Positions 25,378 through 32,570 of a stretch of 64,000 nucleotides of DNA are shown in pieces. The DNA is from DASVUC01 sp038237225 (GTDB lineage: Bacteria > Planctomycetota > Phycisphaerae > Tepidisphaerales > Tepidisphaeraceae): the NCBI GenBank assembly GCA_038237225.1, contig JBBRYX010000021.1, positions 1-64,000 on the forward strand. Direction: 5' to 3'. Below the pieces are notes generated by a model, which saw only the letters and a program-made list of their open reading frames with translations, was not told the DNA's origin and did no database searches. How positions within the stretch are numbered: position 1 is the first letter of the stretch; each line of letters starts with the position of its first letter. The translations under genes and the position numbers were made by a program.

Positions 25378-25599
25378 GGGTCCGCCTCTTCTAAAAACTC
25401 ACCCTCATGCCCCGCCCAGTCTATCACCGACCCCAACCTCCGCTCAACAGAATCTCCGTCGCATTTCCTCATTCGAATTTCGAATTTGTTTCGAATTTCG
25501 TGATTCACGCTTCGGAATTCCCTTCCCCTTGCCTCTGCCCAATTTGCACCCCATGATGTCCCTGGTGCTCAAGACTTCACGAGCCTCAGGACAACCCTC

Positions 25600-25773
25600 A
25601 TGACCCGCAACGGCTGGCTCGGAGTCGCCGCCACCAGCGGCCTCGTCGCCGTCTGCGTCGGCTGGGGCGACAAAGGTTCCATCCTCTTCGGCATGCCCAC
25701 CCTCAACCTCGCCCTCTGCTTCATCTTCACCCTAATCGCCTGCTACGCCGTCTACCGCGCCGGACCGGATTGA
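25600..25773 (+). CDS. 57-aa membrane protein
   Basis: Short gene: ATG at 25600, stop at 25771-25773. Two hydrophobic segments, GVAATSGLVAVCVGW and TLNLALCFIFTLIACYAVY, separated by a short GDKGS loop, predict a two-helix membrane hairpin. AGGA lies about 10 nt upstream of the ATG. Third codon positions are almost all G or C, as in neighbouring real genes. No family recognised. Confidence 0.6.
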   Translation: MTRNGWLGVAATSGLVAVCVGWGDKGSILFGMPTLNLALCFIFTLIACYAVYRAGPD

Positions 25774-25831
25774 AACATCCCCACCCAATAGGCCCGACCG
25801 GAAAACACCCCGTCACCGACGCATTTCGACC

Positions 25832-25868
25832 GCGAGCAATCCGCAACCGAAGGTTGCGGATTGCTCGC
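25832..25868. repeat. Perfect 17-bp inverted repeat (hairpin)
   Basis: GCGAGCAATCCGCAACC, three-base loop GAA, then the exact complement to 25868; flanking GACC/GGTC can extend the stem past one bulge. There is no T-tract. A partial copy of the right arm (TTGCGGATTGCTCCG) recurs at about 25919-25933, so this may be a repeat element rather than a simple terminator. Confidence 0.7.
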
Positions 25869-26006
25869 AGGTCGGGATTGGATAGACTAATTTGATGCGA
25901 TCCCCAAAACAAATTTCAGTTGCGGATTGCTCCGTGTGCCGTAGCCGCAAATCGTGCCGGTGGTGTCGGGCGCATCCGAAGGAACCGTGCGGGGTGAGGA
26001 TGGCTC

Positions 26007-26429
26007 ATGCCAAGTGAATCCAGCATATGGGAAGTTCCGCTGGTGTTGATATACGCCTTCATCGGCGCTGCGGTTGCGGGCGGTTTGCTGATGGTTCCAG
26101 TCTATCTCTTCGCTGGGTGGCCCGCGTTGCTCATGATAGAGCCTTGGGGTGATCGTTGGTTTATGTCGTTACTGTTGATACAGCACGCCGTAGCGGGAGC
26201 GGGGTTCGTGGTGTGGGGCGTTCAGCCTACAGAACGCTCTCGCCGGGTTGTTGCTGTGGCGTTGTGCGTGGTGGTCGCTGTTATTGTCGTGGGGCTTTAC
26301 TGGATCATCCCGTCGCATCGCCAACCGTGGGAGGTCGCGTTCGCGATCGCGGCGATTGTTGGCGCCGGTGTGGCCGCAACGGTAGTGCGCGATCCGCTAC
26401 TGCCCAAGTGCCGCTGGCTGTGGTTTTAA
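26007..26429 (+). CDS. Hypothetical membrane protein, 140 aa
   Basis: Four predicted membrane helices: about residues 10-32, 50-72, 80-103 and 112-128, with a PTERSRR turn before the third. No conserved motif recognised. GAGG lies near 25996, ten bases before the ATG. Codon use is less extreme than in the housekeeping genes, and G exceeds C on the coding strand in a region where the plus strand is otherwise C-rich. This fits a recent arrival at the edge of the broken-gene patch. Confidence 0.55.
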   Translation: MPSESSIWEVPLVLIYAFIGAAVAGGLLMVPVYLFAGWPALLMIEPWGDRWFMSLLLIQHAVAGAGFVVWGVQPTERSRRVVAVALCVVVAVIVVGLYWIIPSHRQPWEVAFAIAAIVGAGVAATVVRDPLLPKCRWLWF

Positions 26430-26445
26430 ACCGGGCTTCGCCAGA

Positions 26446-26749
26446 ACCTCTGCTTGCTGGCCGATGCGGGAACACGGGCAGCGCAATATCACGATCTGAC
26501 TGTTACGGGCCTTGAAACGAAACGCGTGCAGGTTGATGAGCTTTGGTCATTTTGCCACAGCAAGCAACGCAATGTGCAGTCCGTGAATTGGGGCAAGATG
26601 CACCGCGACGTGCGGCCCTGGTTGCGATTGATGCGGACTCCAAGCTGGTAACGAACTGGATGGTAGGTGGACGCGATGCGAAATTCGGGCGGGCGTTAGT
26701 TGCGGACCTAGCTTCGCGAATGGGAAGCGCAAGCGGTGATTATTGTTAA
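26446..26749 (+). pseudogene. IS1-like transposase fragment, frameshifted and truncated
   Basis: The first frame reads YHDLTVTGLETKRVQVDELW and SFCHSKQRNVQ; a second frame continues VAIDADSKLVTNWMVGGRD and AKFGRALVADLASRM before a stop at 26749. Together they resemble the DDE-domain start of IS1-type transposases (DEIWSF...IDADTKL). The shift lies between about 26575 and 26615. Both ends of the gene, and any terminal inverted repeats, are missing. The family call is from pattern recognition. Confidence 0.65.
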
Positions 26750-26997
26750 GGCTCTTCGATTCGGACAAGAAAATACCGTATGTTTTCTTCCTCTGTGGAA
26801 AATTTGATTTTCGTCGTTTTGGTCAGCGTTGCGCGGTAAACCTTTGGAATTGTGGCCTTGTGTTGTTCGCTTATCGCGTCGCCAAAGCTTCCGTGAATCT
26901 CGTCCCCAGCAGGAAATTTTATGTGAAACTTCTTGGTAGTTGAGTCCGCGCCAACGAGATCACCAACCAGGGTAATCTCTTCAATCTTCTCGTCGCT
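26746..26997 (-). pseudogene. C-terminal gene fragment, unknown family
   Basis: An open frame without a start codon reads DEKIEEITLVGDLVGADST, TKKFHIKFPAGDEIHGSFGD, KATIPKVYRATLTKT and FLVRIEEP before a stop at 26746. An in-frame TAG lies immediately before it (near 26998). The strand pattern is protein-like and resembles the small beta domains at the end of some hypothetical phage or island proteins. It overlaps the end of the transposase fragment by a few bases, so the two are debris from successive insertions. Confidence 0.45.
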
Positions 26998-27249
26998 CTA
27001 CGATGGCGAGCGGACTCTGGAAGCGATCCGTGCCGCTGAGGGCAAGCGGCTGATGTACAAAGAACCAGCGAGGGCAGACGCTTTGGGGTTATAAGGGGTC
27101 TCCGTTTGACCCCATCGGAAATCTGAATTGAATAGATTCCGACTCATGAAAATCTCTTAAATAGCGCTTTTTACGGGTGTTTATGGCAATTCTGAAAGTT
27201 AGGTCGCAATTCGGTTTTCCCTCAACGGAAAGTAAGCCCCCTGACCGAT
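26998..27249. other. Unassigned spacer with possible gene debris
   Basis: A plus-strand open stretch reading YDGERTLEAIRAAEGKRLM and ending at about 27092 looks like another C-terminal fragment, but has no start and no recognisable family. The rest is AT-richer and holds no supported gene. Confidence 0.3.
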
Positions 27250-27278
27250 TTGACCCTCACGTCTTAAGTGGATAGATT
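27250..27278 (+). promoter_or_regulatory. sigma-70-like promoter of the winged-helix-like gene
   Basis: TTGACC (27250-27255), 17-bp spacer, TAGATT (27273-27278), followed 20 nt later by an AAAGGA ribosome site and the ATG at 27310. Confidence 0.55.
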
Positions 27279-27309
27279 CTCTGCGGGTTAATACCCAAAG
27301 GAATTAGCC

Positions 27310-27936
27310 ATGAGCGACGAATTCGCATCGACAATCGGGACTCTTAAATCACACCTGCAAAAGCAGGAGGAAGAAGTCCGCGCCACGAAGCGACTGATTA
27401 ATCAGCTCTGCCTCCGGGGCGGCAACCAGGCTCTCTACCCCGACGCGGACAACGAATCCTCGACATCAATCGGGTCGCTTCGTCGTGACCAGTTCTACGG
27501 GCATCCGCTCTCAACAGCGATCCGCAAGTATCTCGAAATGCGCCGCACGCTTGGCCCGGCAACGGTCAACGACATCTACGACGCCCTATGCGCTGGCGGG
27601 TTCACATTCGAGGCGAAAAACGACACGAACGCCAAGCGGTCCCTGTACATCTCGCTTGCCAAAAACTCGGTCACGTTCCACAAGTTGCCCGGCAGCACAG
27701 GCGATGGCGCGGTGTTCGGATTGCTGGAGTGGTATCCGAACGCGAAGTCAGAGGATGACGAGTCCAAGAAGGGGAAGAAAAACAAAAAGAAGAAGGGCAC
27801 CCCGACGCCCAAGCCCCCAGTTAACGCTGAGAGCAAAGTCACGGCGGACAAAACGGAGAAAGGAGTCCCCAATGAGGAGAGTAAAAGCGCTGGTTCAGCA
27901 GCGCGGAAAAAGCACGACCCCGCTCCCATAGCTTGA
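27310..27936 (+). CDS. Protein with winged-helix (HARE-HTH-like) core and Lys-rich tail
   Basis: 208-aa soluble protein in three parts. Residues 1-45 are a coiled-coil-like helix (LKSHLQKQEEEVRATKRLIN). Residues about 60-145, containing FYGHPLSTAIRKYLEMRR, GPATVNDIYDALCAGGF and KRSLYISLAKN, have the helix-turn-helix plus strand order of a HARE-HTH or similar winged-helix domain. The last 60 residues are a disordered Lys/Pro-rich tail. Such proteins bind nucleic acid or act as adaptors in chromatin-like and restriction-linked systems; the exact role here is unknown. It has its own promoter and a 12-bp hairpin over its stop, so it is an independent transcription unit within the accessory patch. 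Confidence 0.6.
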   Translation: MSDEFASTIGTLKSHLQKQEEEVRATKRLINQLCLRGGNQALYPDADNESSTSIGSLRRDQFYGHPLSTAIRKYLEMRRTLGPATVNDIYDALCAGGFTFEAKNDTNAKRSLYISLAKNSVTFHKLPGSTGDGAVFGLLEWYPNAKSEDDESKKGKKNKKKKGTPTPKPPVNAESKVTADKTEKGVPNEESKSAGSAARKKHDPAPIA

Positions 27937-27957
27937 CGGCGGGGTAGCGGGGTCGTG
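27913..27957 (+). terminator. Long hairpin overlapping the end of the 208-aa gene
   Basis: CACGACCCCGCT (27913-27924) is the exact complement of AGCGGGGTCGTG (27946-27957), giving a 12-bp GC-rich stem with a 21-nt loop that contains the stop codon. There is no T-tract, so it may be terminator-like or RNA-stabilising. Confidence 0.5.
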
Positions 27958-28009
27958 ACCTGATCTCCCCCGTGAGTGACTGTAAAAGTCGCCCACGGGC
28001 TTGCAACGT

Positions 28010-28112
28010 GCGGCAGTGGTGAAACTGGTAAACACGGAGGACTTAGACTCCTGCGGGGCGCGGCCTCCAAAACCGAGTACGTCCCTTGCGGGTTCGATTC
28101 CCGTCTGCCGTA
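28010..28112 (+). tRNA. tRNA-Leu (anticodon TAG) with expanded variable arm
   Basis: The acceptor GCGGCAG pairs with CTGCCGT, loop CTTAGAC carries anticodon TAG, and the T-arm contains GGTTCGATTCC. The gene is about 103 nt, some 16 longer than usual for tRNA-Leu. The extra length is in the variable arm, which can fold as GGGGCG/CGTCCC enclosing CGG/CCG. The top anticodon-stem pair is G-G. Discriminator A, no encoded CCA. It probably supplies decoding of CUA/CUG-type leucine codons. Confidence 0.85.
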
Positions 28113-28152
28113 TTTTCAACAACATCGTCATTATAACGTGTTACAAGGTAAA

Positions 28153-28302
28153 ATGCGCGCCATGGCAAAAAAGCTCCCACAAACGCCCAAAGTCAAGCCC
28201 GGGCACAAGCCGGACATCCTCAAGATCGAGGGCAACTGGGAGGACGCGGTGGCCAAGTCGTTAAAGAAAAAGAAACCCGCCACGGGTTGGCCGAAGAAAT
28301 AG
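28153..28302 (+). CDS. Small basic conserved-type protein, 49 aa
   Basis: Lys-rich protein ending DILKIEGNWEDAVAKSLKKK and PATGWPKK, a pattern I associate with small planctomycete proteins of unknown function. AAGG lies just before the ATG at 28153; a second Met (28162) is possible. It lies 40 bp after tRNA-Leu and could be co-transcribed with it. Confidence 0.6.
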   Translation: MRAMAKKLPQTPKVKPGHKPDILKIEGNWEDAVAKSLKKKKPATGWPKK

Positions 28303-28371
28303 ACGACGTTCTGCCGTCTGCTCACAAGTCCTTTAGCATTATTTCGACATTGCGTAAGAGGCATACTTCCC

Positions 28372-28400
28372 TTGACAAATACCAAACAATACCCTAATAT
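28372..28400 (+). promoter_or_regulatory. Strong sigma-70 promoter of rpsL-rpsG
   Basis: Perfect TTGACA (28372-28377), 17-bp spacer, TAATAT (28395-28400). It leaves an untranslated leader of about 220 nt before rpsL, long enough for an autoregulatory structure; distant CGATTCG/CGAATCG segments (about 28417 and 28474) could pair. Confidence 0.8.
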
Positions 28401-28626
28401 TATCTCGCGTCAAATCGATTCGACGCCAACCAGAAGCGGTGCGCCATGAAACAGCCAACCGGCCATCAAGCCCGAATCGGATACAAAAGGATACAAACGG
28501 ATATGCTGGCGCCGAATTCGTCCCCGCCAAGCACCTCTCTTGTCTCACCGTCCCCCATTCCCTATACTTCGCCCCCTTCGCTTTCGAAGGCTATGTAGTT
28601 TCCCGTGCAAAAAATTAAGGACTGAA

Positions 28627-28998
28627 ATGCCCACGATCAATCAACTGATCAAAAAGCCCCGCCGGCCTCTCGCCAGGATCAACAAGGTCAAGGATCTCGA
28701 AGCATCCCCGCAAAAACGCGGCGTCTGCCTTCAGGTCAAGACCATGACCCCTAAAAAGCCCAACTCCGCGCTCCGCAAAATCGCCCGCGTGCGCCTGAGC
28801 AACGGCAAAGAGGTCACCGCATACATCCCCGGCGAAGAGCACAACCTCCAGGAACACTCCATCGTCCTCGTTCGCGGCGGCCGCGTCCGAGACCTCCCCG
28901 GCGTCCGCTACCACATCGTCCGCGGCACCCTCGACACCCTCGGTGTCGACGGTCGCAAACGATCCCGCTCAAAGTACGGCGCCAAAAAAGGTAAGTAA
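28627..28998 (+). CDS. rpsL: 30S ribosomal protein uS12
   Basis: 123-aa decoding-centre protein. The N-terminus MPTINQLIKKPR, the KTMTPKKPNSALRKIARVRL segment (at about residues 38-57, including the Lys associated with streptomycin response) and the GGRVRDLPGVRYHIVRG loop are all canonical. AAGGA precedes the ATG. It is the first gene of the short rpsL-rpsG unit. Confidence 0.98.
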   Translation: MPTINQLIKKPRRPLARINKVKDLEASPQKRGVCLQVKTMTPKKPNSALRKIARVRLSNGKEVTAYIPGEEHNLQEHSIVLVRGGRVRDLPGVRYHIVRGTLDTLGVDGRKRSRSKYGAKKGK

Positions 28999-29017
28999 AA
29001 AACGTATTTCCCGTGCG

Positions 29018-29033
29018 GGAGCCCAGCGGCTCC
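29018..29033 (+). other. Hairpin in the rpsL-rpsG spacer
   Basis: GGAGCC-CAGC-GGCTCC, a 6-bp stem in the 124-nt gap. It could be an mRNA processing or regulatory structure; there is no T-tract. Confidence 0.35.
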
Positions 29034-29122
29034 GCCGCGGGACCATTTTGTCATCCGGAGTATTCCTGCCCGCGTGCGGCAGGGAGAAACATCAATAGAC
29101 AACGGAAAGAAAGGTTTCGATC

Positions 29123-29599
<477 letters not shown>

Positions 29600-29625
29600 T
29601 CGATTTCGATTCCAAAAACAGAACG

Positions 29626-29654
29626 CCCACGGAGCTTTCCTCCGTGGGTTTTTT
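29626..29654 (+). terminator. Intrinsic terminator of rpsL-rpsG
   Basis: CCCACGGAG-CTTTC-CTCCGTGGG, a perfect 9-bp stem, followed by six T residues at 29649-29654. Confidence 0.92.
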
Positions 29655-29661
29655 GGGGAAC

Positions 29662-29693
29662 AAAAAAAGACGACCGGGATGGTCCCGGTCGTC
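29662..29693 (-). terminator. Intrinsic terminator of the small basic minus-strand gene
   Basis: Read on the minus strand: an 11-bp perfect stem GACGACCGGGA / TCCCGGTCGTC (29669-29693, loop of three) followed by seven T residues (29662-29668). It faces the rpsG terminator with 7 bp between them. Confidence 0.88.
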
Positions 29694-29735
29694 GTGAATC
29701 TTTCCTGTCCTATCCGGTGCTCAGCCGGACAGGGG

Positions 29736-29900
29736 TCAGCGAGAACGCCTTCGGCGCGAGGCTTGGAGCGTGTCGCTCGCCAGCGCCAGCTTCGCGAGCA
29801 TCCGGCCGAAGCCGGTGCTCGTCCCGGCACTCCGGCTCGAAGCGCGGGGGACCGAGGTGCGACGCTTCGCACTGACCGAGCGGTAAACGGTATGGGCCAT
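29736..29900 (-). CDS. 54-aa basic Ser/Arg-rich protein, unknown
   Basis: Strongly supported as a gene by its signals: GAAAGGAGG six bases before the ATG at 29900, a stop at 29736, and a perfect intrinsic terminator 43 bp downstream. The protein has 11 Arg and 2 Lys in 54 residues, no acidic residue except one Asp, a central FGRMLAKLALASDTLQ helix, and an RRRRSR end. This composition suits a nucleic-acid or ribosome-binding protein, but I recognise no family. A longer in-frame opening to 30032 is less likely because it lacks such a ribosome site. A weak promoter (TTGAGC, 18 bp, TAAGGT on the minus strand, about 29942-29971) is possible. It is divergent from serS. Confidence 0.72.
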   Translation of the reverse strand: MAHTVYRSVSAKRRTSVPRASSRSAGTSTGFGRMLAKLALASDTLQASRRRRSR

Positions 29901-30082
29901 GAGACCTCCTTTCAAAATCGAACAACAATCTCTGGCCGGGAGGCACCTTACCGAACCGAAATCCCGCCGCTCAAGAGAATTTTCCTTTCGCGACGGTCCG
30001 GATAAATGTTTCCGCCCTGGCGCCCGCGCCAACGCGGGTTCGGGTAGACGCGCTGGCGCAATGCGATTAAGAAGGAACGATC

Positions 30083-31399
30083 ATGGTTGATCTGAAAGAC
30101 CTGCGTGAAAACCCCGACAAGTACCGCGAAGCCGCCCGCCAGAAACGCATCAACGTCGACATCGATTCGCTCCTGACTTTGGAGAACCAGCATCGTTCGC
30201 TGGAAGCGAAAAGACAGCAGTTGACGGCCGAGAAGAACACGATCGGGAAGCAGATTGGCCAGCTCGCGGGGCAGTTAAAGAAAGCCGCCCCCGATCAGCA
30301 GGCGAAGCTTCAGGAGGAAATGAAAAAGCTCCAACAGCGACCGACGGAGCTGAAGGCGGAGGAGCAGGCGCTTGACGAGCGGATCGCAGGGTTTGCGCCG
30401 AAGATCAGCGATTTGCTTCTTCGCGTTCCGCAGCCGGCGGATCCGGATGTGCCGGTGGGCAAGGACGATACCGAGAATGTCGAGATCAGGAAGTGGGGCA
30501 CGATTCGTCAGTTTGAGTTTGAGCCGAAGGATCACATCACCTTGGCGACACAACTCGGCGTCGTCGACTTCGAGCGCGGCGTCAAACTCGCCGGCACGCG
30601 CAGCTACTTTCTCATTGGCGCCGGTGCGCTTCTCCATCAAGCGGTCTTGCGATTGGCGCTGGACCTCATGATCGAGCGCGGGTTTGTGCCGATGACCGTG
30701 CCGGTGATGGTGCGTGAGCCGGCGATGACCGGCACCGGTTACTTTCCGCTCGGGCGCGAACAAAGCTATGAGCTGAGCACTGAGGACCCGCTCAAGTATC
30801 TCGTCGGCACTTCGGAAGTTCCGCTCACCGCATTTCACATGGACGAGACGCTCGAGGCGAAGGACCTGCCGAAGAAGTATGTCGCCATGAGCCCGTGCTT
30901 CCGCCGCGAAGCGGGGACGTACGGCAAGGACACCGCGGGACTTTATCGCATCCACCAGTTCGACAAGGTCGAGCAGGTGGTCATCTGCCGGAACGACGTT
31001 GAAGAGTCGAAGAAGTGGCACCAGCAGATTCTTCAAAATTCCGAGGACGTGCTGCAGAAACTGAATCTTCCGTATCGTGTCGTCTACGTGTGCACAGGAG
31101 ATCTCGGCCAGGGTCAGATCGCGAAGTATGATCTTGAAACCTGGATGCCCAGCCGGAAGAGCTTTGGCGAGACGCATTCGGCGAGTCGATTTTATGATTT
31201 CCAGGCGCGGCGGTTGAACCTGCGTTATCGAGACGAAGACGGCAAGGTAAAGATCTGTCACACGCTGAACAACACGGTGATCGCGAGCCCGCGGGTTTTG
31301 ATTCCGATCCTGGAGCTGTTTCAGAACGCCGATGGAAGCGTCACGGTGCCGGAGGCATTGCGTCCGTACATGGGTGGGCGCGAGCGGATCGAAAAGTAG
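30083..31399 (+). CDS. serS: Seryl-tRNA synthetase
   Basis: 438-aa class II enzyme charging tRNA-Ser. An N-terminal helical hairpin that contacts the long tRNA arm (about residues 30-105: KRQQLTAEKNTIGKQIGQ and onward) precedes the catalytic core. The core has GTSEVPLTAFH, motif 2 FRREAGTYGKDTAGLYRIHQ (about 273-292) and motif 3 around NNTVIASPRVLIPILE with NADGSVTVPEALRPYMGG at the end. A site AAGGA sits before the ATG. It is the first gene after the composition switch and has a G-rich coding strand. Confidence 0.97.
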   Translation: MVDLKDLRENPDKYREAARQKRINVDIDSLLTLENQHRSLEAKRQQLTAEKNTIGKQIGQLAGQLKKAAPDQQAKLQEEMKKLQQRPTELKAEEQALDERIAGFAPKISDLLLRVPQPADPDVPVGKDDTENVEIRKWGTIRQFEFEPKDHITLATQLGVVDFERGVKLAGTRSYFLIGAGALLHQAVLRLALDLMIERGFVPMTVPVMVREPAMTGTGYFPLGREQSYELSTEDPLKYLVGTSEVPLTAFHMDETLEAKDLPKKYVAMSPCFRREAGTYGKDTAGLYRIHQFDKVEQVVICRNDVEESKKWHQQILQNSEDVLQKLNLPYRVVYVCTGDLGQGQIAKYDLETWMPSRKSFGETHSASRFYDFQARRLNLRYRDEDGKVKICHTLNNTVIASPRVLIPILELFQNADGSVTVPEALRPYMGGRERIEK

Positions 31400-31405
31400 G
31401 GCGGG

Positions 31406-32488
31406 TTAGCTCAGCAGCAGCTCCAGTTCCTCCCTTCCCATGTTCGCCAAGACGCTGTTGTCCTCGTTGAGGATTGCATCAGCAAGGTCGCGCTTCGACT
31501 GTTGGAGTTGCAACACTTTTTCCTCGACCGTGTCCTTGGCGATCAGGCGGTAAGTGAAGACGCGTTTGTCCTGCCCGATGCGGTGCGTGCGATCGATCGC
31601 CTGGGCCTCGACGGCGGGGTTCCACCAGGGATCGAGGAGGAAAACATAATCGGCGGCGGTCAGGTTCAGACCCACGCCGCCGGCCTTGAGGCTGATCAAG
31701 AAGAGCTTGCATTCGCGATCGGTTTGGAATCGGTTGACCCGGGCCTGGCGGTGGCGCGTCTTGCCATCCAGGTATTCGTAGACGACCTTTTTTTCGTCGA
31801 GGCGATTGCGGACGATGGCGAGGAGGCTGGTGAACTGCGAGAAGACGAGCGCCTTGTGTCCTTCGGCAAGCACATCCTCGAGCTGCTGAAGCAGGGCATC
31901 AAGCTTGGCGCTCGGGGTCTTCATATGGCCGCGGTCGACGAGCGCGGGATGGCATGCCGCCTGGCGCAGGCGCAGCAGCGCTTCCAGCACGTGGATCTTC
32001 GATTTGTTCAGCCCATCGCGCGTGATGCGCGTGAGCAGCGACTGGCGGTAGTGATCGCGCAGCTCATCGTAAAGTTTGCGCTGCTGGGGATCGAGCTCGC
32101 AGAAGACGGTTTGCTCGAGCTTTTCGGGAAGCTCGGGGGCGGTGCTTTTATCGAGCGAGACAAGAATGCGATCGTTTTGTTCGGTCCAGAGCAGGATAGC
32201 CGGGTCGAGAATGTGTACTTCGTTAAAACTGCGGGCGGAAAGGAAATCCAGAACGTCGGAGATAAACCGTCGGGCGAATGGGGTGAAGGTGCGGATTTTA
32301 AATGATCGAGTAGGCAGGTGGAATTGCACGCCTTTCACCAGATCGGAATAGGAAAGCGTTGGTTGGTCTTTCCTGCGCGCGGCGGAGGCGAGTCGATCGT
32401 AGAGTAATTCGAGCGCGTCGAGATTCAACTCAGCGTGAGGGAATTGCTGAGTTGCGAGATTGCGCGTAATGGTTTCAACTTCGGTCAT
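31406..32488 (-). CDS. SNF2 helicase C-lobe joined to an unrelated N-terminal domain
   Basis: 360 aa from the ATG at 32488. Residues from about 115 onward are the second RecA lobe of an SNF2 family helicase: LPEKLEQTVFCELDPQQRK, KALVFSQFTSLL, SLKAGGVGLNLTAADYVF (motif V) and QAIDRTHRIGQ (motif VI). The whole first lobe, with Walker A and DEAH, is missing. Instead residues 1-110 (LNLDALELLYDRLASAARR, SYSDLVKGVQFHLPTRS, FARRFISDVLDFLSARSF) form a helical piece I do not recognise. It cannot hydrolyse ATP alone. It may be a deletion product fusing two neighbouring genes, or an accessory subunit. Convergent with serS, 7 bp from its stop. Confidence 0.75.
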   Translation of the reverse strand: MTEVETITRNLATQQFPHAELNLDALELLYDRLASAARRKDQPTLSYSDLVKGVQFHLPTRSFKIRTFTPFARRFISDVLDFLSARSFNEVHILDPAILLWTEQNDRILVSLDKSTAPELPEKLEQTVFCELDPQQRKLYDELRDHYRQSLLTRITRDGLNKSKIHVLEALLRLRQAACHPALVDRGHMKTPSAKLDALLQQLEDVLAEGHKALVFSQFTSLLAIVRNRLDEKKVVYEYLDGKTRHRQARVNRFQTDRECKLFLISLKAGGVGLNLTAADYVFLLDPWWNPAVEAQAIDRTHRIGQDKRVFTYRLIAKDTVEEKVLQLQQSKRDLADAILNEDNSVLANMGREELELLLS

Positions 32489-32570
32489 GATATTGCGGGG
32501 ATGGCGACAGGAATAGTATAGCGTCCGATGCCAAATCGTGTTGATAATTGCCACGTCTGGGGCTCGATGA

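Noticed and set aside
26743..26943. 66-codon plus-strand open frame
   Set aside because: The minus-strand frame over the same bases is far more protein-like; the plus frame has poor codon use and no ribosome site.
29600..30080. DnaA-box cluster supporting an origin
   Set aside because: No TTATCCACA-like sequences seen here; the origin suggestion rests on skew alone.
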